Shown: positions 8,920 to 17,349, numbered from the stretch's first letter. The stretch: DNA of 55,896 nucleotides from Pseudodonghicola xiamenensis DSM 18339 (GCF_000429365.1 NZ_AUBS01000028.1:1-55896); one strand, 5' to 3'. The notes: generated by a model from the sequence alone, not told the origin. A program made the numbers and translations.

Positions 8920-9795
8920 ATGAGCATTCAGACAATCGGGGTGATCGGTGCCGGGCAGATGGGCAACGGCATCGCCCATGTGATGTCCCAGGCCGGTTAC
9001 GATGTGGTGATGTCGGACGTCAGCCAAGACGCGCTGAACCGGGCGATGGAGACCATCCGCAAGAACATGTCCCGTCAGGTGTCACGCGGCAAGATGGCCG
9101 AGGCGGAGATGGAGGCGGCGCTGGGGCGGATCAAGACCACGCTGGACCTGGCGGATATCGGCGCCTCGGATCTGGTGATCGAGGCCGCGACCGAGCGGGA
9201 AGCGGTGAAACAGGCGATCTTCGAGGATCTACAGCCGCATCTGAAGCCCGACACGATCCTGACCTCGAACACCTCCTCGATCTCGATCACCCGGCTAGCC
9301 AGCCGCACCGACCGACCGGAAAAGTTCATGGGCTTTCATTTCATGAACCCGGTGCCGGTGATGCAGCTGGTAGAGCTGATCCGCGGCATCGCCACCGACG
9401 AGCCGACCTACAAGGCCTGCCTGGGCGTGGTCGAGCGGATCGGCAAGACCGCGTCCTCGGCCGAGGATTTCCCTGCCTTCATCGTGAACCGCATCCTGGT
9501 GCCGATGATCAACGAAGCGGTCTATGTGCTCTATGAGGGCGTCGGCAACGTGAAGTCGATCGACGAGGCGATGAAGCTGGGCGCCAACCATCCGATGGGG
9601 CCGCTGGAGTTGGCCGATTTCATCGGGCTGGACACCTGCCTGGCGATCATGAACGTGCTGCACGACGGGCTGGCCGACACCAAGTATCGCCCCTGCCCGC
9701 TGTTGACCAAATACGTCGAAGCCGGCTGGCTGGGCCGTAAGACCAAGCGCGGCTTTTACGACTATCGCGGCGAGGAACCGGTGCCGACGCGGTGA
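8920..9795 (+). CDS. hbd: 3-hydroxybutyryl-CoA dehydrogenase
   Basis: This 291-residue NAD(P)-dependent enzyme interconverts 3-hydroxyacyl-CoA and acetoacetyl-CoA. The N-terminal Rossmann motif reads IGVIGAGQMGNGIA at residues 6-19, the NTSSISITRLA and HFMNPVPVM segments carry the catalytic region, and the C-terminal helical domain includes NRILVPMINEAV and NHPMGPLELADFIGLDT. The start at 8920 (MSIQTIG) is chosen over an ATG 20 codons upstream because the Rossmann strand begins directly. Together with etfBA upstream it points to acyl-CoA oxidation or PHB turnover. A terminator follows at 9827-9849. Confidence 0.95.
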   Translation: MSIQTIGVIGAGQMGNGIAHVMSQAGYDVVMSDVSQDALNRAMETIRKNMSRQVSRGKMAEAEMEAALGRIKTTLDLADIGASDLVIEAATEREAVKQAIFEDLQPHLKPDTILTSNTSSISITRLASRTDRPEKFMGFHFMNPVPVMQLVELIRGIATDEPTYKACLGVVERIGKTASSAEDFPAFIVNRILVPMINEAVYVLYEGVGNVKSIDEAMKLGANHPMGPLELADFIGLDTCLAIMNVLHDGLADTKYRPCPLLTKYVEAGWLGRKTKRGFYDYRGEEPVPTR

Positions 9796-9826
9796 GTACC
9801 GCCGGGGTCACAACGACATGACACAG

Positions 9827-9849
9827 AGGGGCCCGACGGGCCCCTTTTT
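9827..9849 (+). terminator. Rho-independent terminator after hbd
   Basis: GGGGCC-cgacg-GGCCCC forms a GC-rich hairpin at about 9828-9844, followed by TTTTT. It lies about 35 nt after the dehydrogenase stop. Confidence 0.88.
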
Positions 9850-9884
9850 CTATCGGGCGACGGGAATGGATGCGGGCGACAGGA

Positions 9885-9931
9885 GCGGGGCCCTGCCCCG
9901 CACCCCGGGATATTTATAGCCAGAAAAGGCC
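9885..9931 (+). repeat. Intergenic repeat, copy 1 (GATATTT..CCAGAA type)
   Basis: A 7-bp hairpin GCGGGGC-cct-GCCCCGC (9885-9901) is followed by ACCCCGGGATATTTATAGCC and AGAAAAG. The same layout (GC hairpin, ACCCC, TATTT core, C(C)AGAA) recurs at 17386-17433 and, with a shorter left part, at 55215-55247. This copy lies in the convergent gap between the dehydrogenase and the acyltransferase. It looks like a dispersed noncoding repeat of Rhodobacteraceae; I do not know a name for it. Confidence 0.6.
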
Positions 9932-9943
9932 GAAACCGCCCGG

Positions 9944-10858
9944 TCAGAGCCGGTCGGGGTGCTGGTCCAGCTCCAGCACGTAATTCCGCAACCAGGCCAT
10001 GAAGCCGCGCGGGTCCTTTTGCAGCGGCGCCATCTGGTCGTCGGTCAGCACCTTGCCGATCACCGGTGCCTGCGGCTTGTGACAGGCCCGCACGATTTCA
10101 TGCAGCAAGAGGCCCTGGCGCAGGATCGGGGAGATCTGGCAGGAGATCTGATAGGCGCGCGAATTGCGGCCCGGGAAATAGATCGGCACCACCTTGGCGC
10201 CCGACTTGCGGATCATCTTGGCGGTGAAGGCATGCCATTCGCGTTCGACCGGCGGGCCCCACCAACTGTCCGAGGACATCACCACCCCCGAGGGGAACAG
10301 CGCGACCACCCCGCCTTCGGCCAGATGCGTCATCGCCTTGCCGCGCATCTCGACCATCTTGCGCTGCGCGTCGGGATCGTGCGGGAAAGGCACCGGGATC
10401 ATGAAGGAGGTCGCGGCTTCGTCAAGGCCAGTCAGGACCGAGCGGGTCAGGATGCGGTAATCAAGCCGGGTGCGGCCGATCAGCTCGGCCAGGATCATAC
10501 CGTCGACCATGCCATGCGGGTGATTGGCCACCACCACGACAGGTCCCTCCTTCGGGATATTGGCGATCTGTTCCGCCGGCGTCTGCAGGTCGATCCCCAT
10601 CACGTCGAGCGCGCCGCGCCAGAATTTCTGACCACGGAAATCGGCGTTCAGCTTTTCGAACTTGTTGACCATCCTCAGGATGCTGGGCTTGCCCGTCACC
10701 CATTCGATCGCCTTGATCGCCAAGGAGGTCCAACGGTCATCGAAGGAACTCGAATAGGTCAGCGTACGGCGATCGTAAATCTCGCCCTCGGCCTCGACCC
10801 CGGACGCGCCTGCCTGGGCGGAAAGCCCCGAATTGCTGTTATGCGCAGTCTCGACCAA
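9944..10858 (-). CDS. Lysophospholipid/glycerol-phosphate acyltransferase family protein
   Basis: This 304-residue protein has the PlsC-like acyltransferase signature: NHPHGMVDGM (the NHP..D catalytic block of hemolysin-type acyltransferases) near residue 110, and the substrate block FPSGVVMSSDSWWGP near residue 190. The family acylates lysophospholipids or lyso-ornithine lipid at the inner membrane. It is the last gene of the chvI-chvG-hprK-rapZ-EIIA-HPr run, 44 nt after the HPr gene, so it may be co-transcribed with this regulatory operon. The exact acceptor lipid cannot be told. Confidence 0.85.
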   Translation of the reverse strand: MVETAHNSNSGLSAQAGASGVEAEGEIYDRRTLTYSSSFDDRWTSLAIKAIEWVTGKPSILRMVNKFEKLNADFRGQKFWRGALDVMGIDLQTPAEQIANIPKEGPVVVVANHPHGMVDGMILAELIGRTRLDYRILTRSVLTGLDEAATSFMIPVPFPHDPDAQRKMVEMRGKAMTHLAEGGVVALFPSGVVMSSDSWWGPPVEREWHAFTAKMIRKSGAKVVPIYFPGRNSRAYQISCQISPILRQGLLLHEIVRACHKPQAPVIGKVLTDDQMAPLQKDPRGFMAWLRNYVLELDQHPDRL

Positions 10859-10902
10859 TGTGCCTGTTCCCGTTTATCTAGACGCCGGGCGCGCGGGCGC
10901 GC

Positions 10903-11172
10903 TCAATAATCCTCGCCGAACTTGTCGGCGACCAATGTTTCCAGCGCAGCGGCCAGCGCCTCGGCGTCCGGCCCCGTCGTCTCAACGTCAATAGTCGTTC
11001 CCTTGGACGCTGCCAACATCAAAAGCCCCATGATGCTGTCACCACCCGCGGTCATCCCGTCGCGGGAGACCTCAGCCCGGGCATCGAAGCCTTCGACCAC
11101 CTCGACCAGCTTGGCGGAAGCCCGGGCATGCAGCCCTTTTTCATTCACGATTTTCAATGTGCGTCGGGTCAT
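10903..11172 (-). CDS. ptsH: HPr phosphocarrier protein
   Basis: HPr relays phosphate from enzyme I to EIIA. The 89-residue protein has the phospho-accepting histidine at residue 15 (KGLHARASAK) and the regulatory serine at position 46 (GDSIMGLLML), the site used by HPr kinase. Both residues are therefore present in the same operon as an HprK. It starts 8 nt after the EIIA gene. No enzyme I or sugar permease is in the window, which fits a regulatory rather than transport phosphotransferase system. Confidence 0.95.
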   Translation of the reverse strand: MTRRTLKIVNEKGLHARASAKLVEVVEGFDARAEVSRDGMTAGGDSIMGLLMLAASKGTTIDVETTGPDAEALAAALETLVADKFGEDY

Positions 11173-11180
11173 TTGGTCCG

Positions 11181-11579
11181 TCAGGCGTCGTTAAGGCTGA
11201 TATTGCGGCTGTTGATATACTTGCGTCCGGCTTCCATCGCACCGCGAACCGCATCCCCGATCGGCAACTGGCGGCTTTTCGCCAGCTTGATCAGCATCGG
11301 CAAGTTCGCCCCATAGAGAATGCGACGATCCGACGGCGTGCAGGCCCGCAGACTGAGGTTCGAGGGAGAGCCCCCGAACAGATCGGTCACCAGCACCACC
11401 CCGTCGCCGGTATCGACGGCGTCGGCAGCGGCACAGATCTCGCGCTGCTTGCCATCGCGGTCATGCTCCGGCTCGATGGAAATCGCGGTCATGCCCGGCT
11501 GCTTGCCGATCACATGTTCGATGGCGGCCAGATATTCCTTGGCCAACCCCCCATGCGCGACAATGACAATCCCGATCAT
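11181..11579 (-). CDS. PTS EIIA component, mannose family
   Basis: This 132-residue protein is a mannose-type EIIA with the phosphorylated histidine at residue 9 (VIVAHGGLAKEYL) and the conserved VLVTDLFGGSPSNLS segment. It is too short for an EIIAB fusion, and no EIIB, C or D gene is nearby, so it probably acts as a phosphorylation-dependent regulator. It lies 7 nt after rapZ and 8 nt before the HPr gene on the minus strand, a conserved alphaproteobacterial arrangement. Confidence 0.93.
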   Translation of the reverse strand: MIGIVIVAHGGLAKEYLAAIEHVIGKQPGMTAISIEPEHDRDGKQREICAAADAVDTGDGVVLVTDLFGGSPSNLSLRACTPSDRRILYGANLPMLIKLAKSRQLPIGDAVRGAMEAGRKYINSRNISLNDA

Positions 11580-11586
11580 TCAGTCC

Positions 11587-12471
11587 CTATCCGTTCCGCT
11601 GGCTATCCAGCTCGCGGTGCCTAATTGACACCTGCTGACCGTCCTCTGCAAGGGCCTTCACCAGCGTTTCGGCCAGCATGACCGAGCGATGTTGCCCTCC
11701 GGTACAGCCGAAAGCGATGGAAAGATGCGCCTTCCCCTCCTGAGTGTAGGCGGGCAGCAGAAAGCGGGTGAGATCCAGAACCCGGTCGAAGAAGGGTGCG
11801 AACAGCGGATCGGCGGCAACGTGGGCGGCCACCGCCGGATCGCGCCCGTCGAGCGCGCGCAACGCAGGAACCCAATAGGGATTCGACAGAAAACGGCAGT
11901 CGAATACCATGTCGATGCCCCGCGGCAGCCCGCGCTTGTAGGAAAAGCTGTGCACCGTCAGCGCCAGCGCCCGGCCGGTATCCGGAGCAAACCAGCGCTC
12001 GATCTCTTCCCTGAGCTGATGCACGTTCATGTCCGAGGTGTCGATCAGCGTATCGGCACGCTCGCGCAGCGGGGCCAGCAGCCCGAGCTCCCGGCGTATC
12101 CCGGTCTCAGGGCTCTCCGCCGGCGCCAACGGATGCCGGCGACGGGTTTCGGAAAACCGCCTGAGCAGCACCTCGTCACGGCAATCGAGATAAAGCACGG
12201 TCAATTCGGTATCAGCGCGCGATGACAGCGTCTCGATCAGCTCCAACAGGCCTTCGGCCGAGAATTCTCGGTTGCGCGGATCCATTCCCAGCGCCAGCGG
12301 GCGGGGCGGGGTCGGCCCGTCCAACAGCAGCGGCACCAGCCTGAGCGGCAGATTGTCGATCGCCTCGAAACCCAAATCCTCGAGCGCATGGATCGCCGTC
12401 GATCGTCCAGCCCCCGAGGGACCGGTGACCAGTACCAGCCGAAACGGGTTGTTGGAACTGTCCTTTGTCAT
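11587..12471 (-). CDS. rapZ: RapZ family nucleotide-binding protein
   Basis: RapZ-type proteins (formerly YvcJ/YhbJ) bind nucleotides and, in enterobacteria, RNA; E. coli RapZ guides RNase E to the small RNA GlmZ. The 294-residue protein has the N-terminal P-loop region GPSGAGRST at residues 17-25, DLGFEAIDNLP, and the C-terminal SFSYKRGLP..D..FDCRFLSNPYW and GCTGGQHRSV segments typical of the family. The P-loop lysine is arginine here. Its start overlaps the hprK stop by 4 nt. The role in alphaproteobacteria is not established, and no GlmZ-like RNA was identified. Confidence 0.93.
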   Translation of the reverse strand: MTKDSSNNPFRLVLVTGPSGAGRSTAIHALEDLGFEAIDNLPLRLVPLLLDGPTPPRPLALGMDPRNREFSAEGLLELIETLSSRADTELTVLYLDCRDEVLLRRFSETRRRHPLAPAESPETGIRRELGLLAPLRERADTLIDTSDMNVHQLREEIERWFAPDTGRALALTVHSFSYKRGLPRGIDMVFDCRFLSNPYWVPALRALDGRDPAVAAHVAADPLFAPFFDRVLDLTRFLLPAYTQEGKAHLSIAFGCTGGQHRSVMLAETLVKALAEDGQQVSIRHRELDSQRNG

Positions 12472-12899
12472 ACCCTGCGCTGTCCGGTCCTGAGAAACTG
12501 CATCAAAGATGCCGCAAAATGTGGTGTTTCACTGCGCAGAAGCAAGGTGACATCACATCCCAGTATCGAAATGTTGCGCATAGGTGGCAGGCGATGGTCC
12601 TCGGGCAGGTCCAGATCGACAAGTGCGAACACCGGAGCGGGCCCGGCAGGCGCCGCCCCGAGCAGGCCGAGGCCGCGCGCCTCTATCAGCCCCTCGATCG
12701 CCGCGGGAGCGGAAGCGATCAGCCCATCGCCCTGCCGGGAGAGAATGGTGCGGTCATCGCTAACCAGCCTGGCCCCCAATGCCATCAGGCTCAGGGCCAG
12801 ACCGGATTTTCCGCTGCCCGAGGCGCCGCGAATCACGAGGCCGCGCCCGGAGACGACAACACAACTGGCGTGCAACGTTTCGCTGGGCGGCCCCGACAT
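12468..12899 (-). CDS. hprK: HPr kinase/phosphorylase, short alphaproteobacterial form
   Basis: HprK phosphorylates HPr on Ser46. This 143-residue protein holds only the C-terminal kinase part, with Walker A GASGSGKS at residues 25-32 close to the N terminus and the later LGLLGAAPAGPAPV region. The N-terminal domain of Gram-positive HprK is absent, which is the usual alphaproteobacterial form and not a truncation. It follows chvG by 3 nt and overlaps rapZ by 4 nt, tying PTS-style phosphorylation to the ChvG/ChvI system. Confidence 0.93.
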   Translation of the reverse strand: MSGPPSETLHASCVVVSGRGLVIRGASGSGKSGLALSLMALGARLVSDDRTILSRQGDGLIASAPAAIEGLIEARGLGLLGAAPAGPAPVFALVDLDLPEDHRLPPMRNISILGCDVTLLLRSETPHFAASLMQFLRTGQRRV

Positions 12900-12902
12900 G
12901 GA

Positions 12903-14609
12903 TCAGACCGGCAGGCCGACGACGAAGCGCGCACCCAACGGATCAGAGGTGACATCGGCCTCGGTCGGGCGGATGTTCTCGGCCCAGATCACCCCGCCAT
13001 GCGCCTCGACGATCTGTTTCGAGATCGCCAGACCGAGGCCGGAGTTATTGCCGAAATGCTCCTCCGGGCGTTGCGAATAGAACCGCTTGAAGATCTTGGT
13101 CAGCGCCTCTTCCGGGATGCCCGGGCCGGTGTCCTCGACCACCACCAGCACCCGGTTCTGCCGCTTGCGGGCCCAGACGCGGATCGCGTCACCCTCTTCG
13201 CAGAAGGAAATCGCATTGGTGATCAAGTTGACGAAGACCTGTGCCAGCCGCGCCTCGAGCCCGTGAATCACGATCGGAGCCTTCGGCAGGTCGGTAATAT
13301 AGTCGATCCCCTTGGTCCTCGCGTCCTCCCCCAGATACTGGTTCAGATTGCCCAGCATGGTCAGCAGATCGAAGCTTTCCTGTTCCTCCTTGACCAGCTC
13401 CGCATCAAGGCGGGAGGCATTGGAGATATCGCTGACCAGTCGGTCGAGCCGCCGCACATCGTGTTCGATGATATCAAGCAGCTTGTCGCGCTGATCCTCC
13501 CGCTTGATCATCCTGAGCGTGCCGACCGCAGATTGCAGGCTGGCCAGCGGGTTCTTGATCTCATGCGCGACGTCGGCGGCGAATTGTTCGTTACCGTCGA
13601 TCCGATTGTAAAGCGCCGAGACCATGCCGCGCAGCGCCCGGCTGAGGCGACCGATTTCATCCGGCCGCGCAGTCAGATCCGGAATCCGGACGCGGCCCGG
13701 GCTCATCTTCCGGGCATTCCGGTCACGTCCCAGTTCCGCAGCCTCGGCCAGATCGGCCAACGGATTGGCGATGGTCGAGGCCAGGACCAAGCTCAATCCC
13801 ACCGAAACCAAAAGCGTCACCACGAACATCTGCAGCACCCGCTCCCGTTCGCCGCGGATCAGCATCTCGATCTCTCCCGCCGGGCTGACCAGCGCCAACG
13901 CACCGACCGGAGCACCATCCTGCAAGATCGGCGTCACCGCCGCCAGTTCGGCGCCGCGGGTCCCCGGGCTCAGGGTCGCGACCCGGGTCGTGCCCTGATC
14001 CAGCGCCTCGGGCAACAGCGCCCCCAACTGCGTCTCCAGCGGGGCGGCCTGTGGCACCCGATCCGAGGCCAGCACCCCCGCCAGCCCACGCCAAAGCGCC
14101 GACAGCCCGTCACTGATCGGGGTATGCCCGGCGATGTCACCAGTCGGCGCCGACAGGCCTGCGCCGGTACCGCGGGTCTGCCCCACGATCTGGCCGGCAG
14201 GATCGAACACGACCACCGCAACGCCATCGCGCAAAGTCAGCGCCGCCAGCGTATCGGCAACGTCGACACCATCGCCCGTTGCCAGGTTGACCGGCCCATG
14301 CCTGGGAAGCTGTGCCTCGAAGACATTGGCAGTCAGGCGCGCTTCGCCCGCCAGCACATTGGCCCGCTGCGCCACCAGATTGTCACGCGAGCTGTTGAGG
14401 TACAAAAGCCCCGCCACCAACAGTGTCAGGGCGATCAGGTTGAAGACGATGATCTTGCGCGTCAGGGGAGAGCCCCGCAGCGAAAAGAACCCGCGCCGGT
14501 CACGCTTGGCGCGCAATTCCTCGGCCACGGTGCTGTGGGGCGCGACCCAGTCGTCGCCCAGCACCACATCACCGTCGTGACGCAATTCAGAAGAGCCGGT
14601 GTCGCGCAC
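12903..14609 (-). CDS. chvG: Sensor histidine kinase ChvG
   Basis: ChvG is the membrane kinase that controls ChvI and responds to acid or envelope stress in alphaproteobacteria. The 568-residue protein has a basic cytoplasmic N terminus, a membrane segment (KIIVFNLIALTLLVAGLLYL, about residues 68-87), a periplasmic sensor domain, a second membrane segment and HAMP linker near residues 260-330, the H-box FAADVAHEIKNPLASL, and a HATPase domain with N-, G1- and G2-box motifs (NLITNAI, EDTGPGI, GLGLAISK). It is 48 nt downstream of chvI. The assignment rests on family features plus the conserved chvI-chvG-hprK order. Confidence 0.95.
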   Translation of the reverse strand: MRDTGSSELRHDGDVVLGDDWVAPHSTVAEELRAKRDRRGFFSLRGSPLTRKIIVFNLIALTLLVAGLLYLNSSRDNLVAQRANVLAGEARLTANVFEAQLPRHGPVNLATGDGVDVADTLAALTLRDGVAVVVFDPAGQIVGQTRGTGAGLSAPTGDIAGHTPISDGLSALWRGLAGVLASDRVPQAAPLETQLGALLPEALDQGTTRVATLSPGTRGAELAAVTPILQDGAPVGALALVSPAGEIEMLIRGERERVLQMFVVTLLVSVGLSLVLASTIANPLADLAEAAELGRDRNARKMSPGRVRIPDLTARPDEIGRLSRALRGMVSALYNRIDGNEQFAADVAHEIKNPLASLQSAVGTLRMIKREDQRDKLLDIIEHDVRRLDRLVSDISNASRLDAELVKEEQESFDLLTMLGNLNQYLGEDARTKGIDYITDLPKAPIVIHGLEARLAQVFVNLITNAISFCEEGDAIRVWARKRQNRVLVVVEDTGPGIPEEALTKIFKRFYSQRPEEHFGNNSGLGLAISKQIVEAHGGVIWAENIRPTEADVTSDPLGARFVVGLPV

Positions 14610-14657
14610 GTCACCCCTTTCGGCAAGAACACATCCGGAAACGATCCCGGACAGCCG

Positions 14658-15359
14658 TTATTCCTCGTTATAGCGGTAGCCAATCCCGTACAGCGTCTCA
14701 ATCGCCGAAAAATCCGGATCGGCGCTGCGCATTTTCTTGCGCAGGCGTTTGATATGGCTGTCGATGGTGCGATCGTCGACATAGACCTGATCGTCATAGG
14801 CCACATCCATCAGCTGATCGCGGCTTTTGACAAACCCCGGACGCTGCGCCAGCGCCTGCAGCAGCAGGAATTCCGTAACCGTCAGCGACACATCCTTGCC
14901 CTTCCAGGTCACCGAATGGCGCAAAGGATCCATCCGCAGATTCCCGCGCTCCATCACCTTGGTCTCGGGGCTGGTTCCGACTACGTCACCCGATACCGCC
15001 TCCTGACGGCGCAGCAAGGCGCGAATCCGTTCGACCAGAAGACGCTGAGAGAAAGGCTTCTTGACGTAATCGTCAGCGCCCATGCGCAGGCCCAGTACCT
15101 CGTCGATCTCATCGTCCTTCGAGGTCAGGAAAATCACCGGCATCTGGGTCTTCTGCCGCAACCGCTGCAGCAGATCCATGCCATCCATCCGGGGCATCTT
15201 GATGTCCAGAACCGCCATATCTGGCAGTTTCTTGTTGAAGGCGTCCAGCGCCGCCTGCCCGTCGTTGTAGGTTTCGACCTCGAACCCCTCGGCTTCGAGG
15301 GTCATGGATACTGAGGTCAGGATATTCCTGTCATCGTCAACCAAAGCGATCTTTGACAT
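14658..15359 (-). CDS. chvI: Response regulator ChvI
   Basis: This 233-residue OmpR/PhoB-type response regulator has acidic residues DDD at 8-10, the phospho-acceptor aspartate in AVLDIKMPRMDG, the TS and K motifs (FLTSKDD, YVKKPF), and a C-terminal winged helix with LTVTEFLLLQALA and RTIDSHIKRLRKKM. It is the first gene of the minus-strand operon and divergent from pckA. ChvI-type regulators usually control their own operon; candidate repeats lie upstream at 15423-15448. Confidence 0.96.
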   Translation of the reverse strand: MSKIALVDDDRNILTSVSMTLEAEGFEVETYNDGQAALDAFNKKLPDMAVLDIKMPRMDGMDLLQRLRQKTQMPVIFLTSKDDEIDEVLGLRMGADDYVKKPFSQRLLVERIRALLRRQEAVSGDVVGTSPETKVMERGNLRMDPLRHSVTWKGKDVSLTVTEFLLLQALAQRPGFVKSRDQLMDVAYDDQVYVDDRTIDSHIKRLRKKMRSADPDFSAIETLYGIGYRYNEE

Positions 15360-15698
15360 CGGCGTGCACCTATCTGCTCATGACTGCCACGTTTTTTCCC
15401 ATATTCTGCCCTTTTTTCGCGTTGCGAATCAATCCTTAACTGCGAATCGAGCCGCCTTTGCGTTCTCAGGACAGCAGAAATTCCTTAAGCGAGGTTGAAT
15501 TGTCGCACGTCTCCGAGGCAACGCGTCGCATGGTTGCGCTAAACATCGCCATGGTGGCGCTAACTGTGCCAAAGCGTCCTGTTCAAGCCCGAAAACGTCA
15601 TGCTAAGAGGCCCCGCATCGGGAATTGAGCCCGATCATCGCCCCGAACAGCGATTGAACGACACGCGACGCCAGGCGCCGCCACAGGAGAATGACAGC
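15360..15698. promoter_or_regulatory. Regulatory region between divergent chvI and pckA
   Basis: This 339-nt gap contains no supported gene. It should hold both promoters. On the chvI side there is a direct repeat TGCGAATC at 15423-15430 and 15441-15448. Nearer pckA there is a 14-bp direct repeat CATGGTKGCGCTAA at 15529-15542 and 15550-15563. The pckA ribosome-binding site (CAGGAGA) lies just upstream of its ATG at 15699. Confidence 0.6.
15529..15563. promoter_or_regulatory. Direct-repeat putative regulator sites upstream of pckA
   Basis: CATGGTTGCGCTAA (15529-15542) and CATGGTGGCGCTAA (15550-15563) match at 13 of 14 positions and are spaced 21 bp start to start, two helical turns, so a regulator could bind both on one DNA face. 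The GCGCTAA part resembles LacI-family operators with a GCGC centre, such as those reported for the alphaproteobacterial carbon regulator CceR. That link is inference. Confidence 0.5.
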
Positions 15699-17297
15699 AT
15701 GACAACTGGACGGGTCAATCCCCAATTCCGCCTCGAAGACCAAGGCATCGAGGGCCTGGGCAATGTCTATTACAACCTGATTGAGCCGGCCCTGATCGAA
15801 GCCGCGCTGAAACGCGGCGAAGGCACCTTGGGTAAAGGCGGCGCCTTCCTGGTGACCACCGGCAAATTCACTGGCCGTTCGCCCAAGGACAAGCACATCG
15901 TCAAGACCGACAGCGTTGCAGACACCATCTGGTGGGAAAACAACGCCGAAATGTCGCCCGAAGCCTTCGACGTGCTGCACGCCGACATGCTGGCCCACAT
16001 GAAGGGCCGCGACTTCTTCGTCGAGGATCTGGTCGGTGGCGCCGACCCCGAGTATGCGATCAATGTCCGCATGGTGACCGAACTGGCCTGGCACGGCCTG
16101 TTCATCCGCCACCTGCTGCGCCGCCCCACCCGCGACGCGCTGAACAGCTTCATCGCCGATTTCACCATCATCAACTGCCCCAGCTTCAAGGCCGACCCGG
16201 AGCGTCACGGCTGCCGCACCGATACGGTGATCGCCCTTAACTTCGACAAGAAACTGATCCTGATCGGCAACACCGAATACGCCGGTGAAAACAAGAAATC
16301 GGTGTTCACCCTGCTGAACTACCTGCTGCCGGAAAAAGGCGTGATGCCGATGCACTGCTCGGCCAACCACGCGGTCGACAACCCGGTCGACACCGCGATC
16401 TTCTTCGGCCTGTCGGGCACCGGCAAGACCACGCTGTCGGCCGATCCGGCCCGGGTGCTGATCGGCGACGACGAACACGGCTGGTCCGATAACGGCACCT
16501 TCAACTTCGAAGGCGGCTGCTATGCCAAGACCATCAACCTGAGCGCCGAGGCCGAGCCGGAAATCTATGCCACCACGCATAAGTTCGGCACCGTGATCGA
16601 GAACATGGTGTTCGATCCGGAAACCTTCGAGCTGGACTTCAAGGACAGCTCGCTGACCGAGAACATGCGCTGCGCCTACCCGCTGGACTATATCTCCAAC
16701 GCGTCGGAAACCTCGCTGGGCGGTCACCCGAAGAACATCATCCTGCTGACCTGCGACGCCTATGGCGTGCTGCCGCCGATTTCGCGGCTGACCCCGGCCC
16801 AGGCGATGTACCACTTCCTGTCCGGCTTCACCTCGAAGACCCCGGGCACCGAGCGCGGTGTGGTCGAACCCGAACCCACCTTCTCGACCTGCTTCGGCGC
16901 CCCCTTCATGCCGCGCCGGCCGGAAAGCTATGGCAAGCTCCTGCAGGAAAAGATCGCCAAGCATGGCGCCACCTGCTGGCTGGTCAACACCGGCTGGACC
17001 GGCGGCGCCTTCGGCACCGGTTCGCGGATGCCGATCAAAGCCACCCGCGCGCTGCTGACCGCCGCCCTGGAAGGGTCGCTGAACGAGGCGGAATTCCGCA
17101 AGGACGTGAACTTCGGCTTCGAGGTTCCGGTTGCGGCGTCCGGCGTCGACACCCAGCTTCTGGACCCGCGCCAGACCTGGGCCGACAAGGACGCCTATGA
17201 CGCCCAGGCCGCCAAGCTGGTCAAGATGTTCGCCGCGAACTTCGAGCAATATGTCGAACATATCGACGACGACGTGAAAGCCGTCGCCATCGGCTGA
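15699..17297 (+). CDS. pckA: Phosphoenolpyruvate carboxykinase (ATP)
   Basis: PckA converts oxaloacetate and ATP to phosphoenolpyruvate and CO2, the entry step of gluconeogenesis from organic acids. The 532-residue protein shows the ATP-type signature: GKFTGRSPKDK, MHCSANHAV, the P-loop GLSGTGKTTLS, the metal-binding DDEHGWSD and the nucleotide block NTGWTGGAFGTG. The ATG at 15699 follows a CAGGAGA ribosome-binding site and is preferred over an ATG 33 codons upstream. It is divergent from chvI and ends at a strong terminator (17325-17349). It fits a bacterium living on acids and aromatics such as those degraded by the 24-46 kb island. Confidence 0.97.
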   Translation: MTTGRVNPQFRLEDQGIEGLGNVYYNLIEPALIEAALKRGEGTLGKGGAFLVTTGKFTGRSPKDKHIVKTDSVADTIWWENNAEMSPEAFDVLHADMLAHMKGRDFFVEDLVGGADPEYAINVRMVTELAWHGLFIRHLLRRPTRDALNSFIADFTIINCPSFKADPERHGCRTDTVIALNFDKKLILIGNTEYAGENKKSVFTLLNYLLPEKGVMPMHCSANHAVDNPVDTAIFFGLSGTGKTTLSADPARVLIGDDEHGWSDNGTFNFEGGCYAKTINLSAEAEPEIYATTHKFGTVIENMVFDPETFELDFKDSSLTENMRCAYPLDYISNASETSLGGHPKNIILLTCDAYGVLPPISRLTPAQAMYHFLSGFTSKTPGTERGVVEPEPTFSTCFGAPFMPRRPESYGKLLQEKIAKHGATCWLVNTGWTGGAFGTGSRMPIKATRALLTAALEGSLNEAEFRKDVNFGFEVPVAASGVDTQLLDPRQTWADKDAYDAQAAKLVKMFAANFEQYVEHIDDDVKAVAIG

Positions 17298-17324
17298 GGG
17301 TTTCCTCAAGACTGAGACAACAGA

Positions 17325-17349
17325 CCCCGGCGGCAACGCCGGGGTTTTT
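17325..17349 (+). terminator. Rho-independent terminator after pckA
   Basis: A perfect 8-bp hairpin CCCCGGCG-gcaa-CGCCGGGG (17325-17344) is followed by TTTTT, 28 nt after the pckA stop. Confidence 0.92.

Noticed and set aside
12465..15314. A 949-codon open frame on the plus strand opposite chvI, chvG and hprK
   Set aside because: It is antisense to three well-recognised genes; long antisense frames are expected in GC-rich DNA, and its translation shows no known motif.
15603..17336. A 577-codon open frame on the minus strand opposite pckA
   Set aside because: pckA on the plus strand is unmistakable and the antisense translation is low-complexity.
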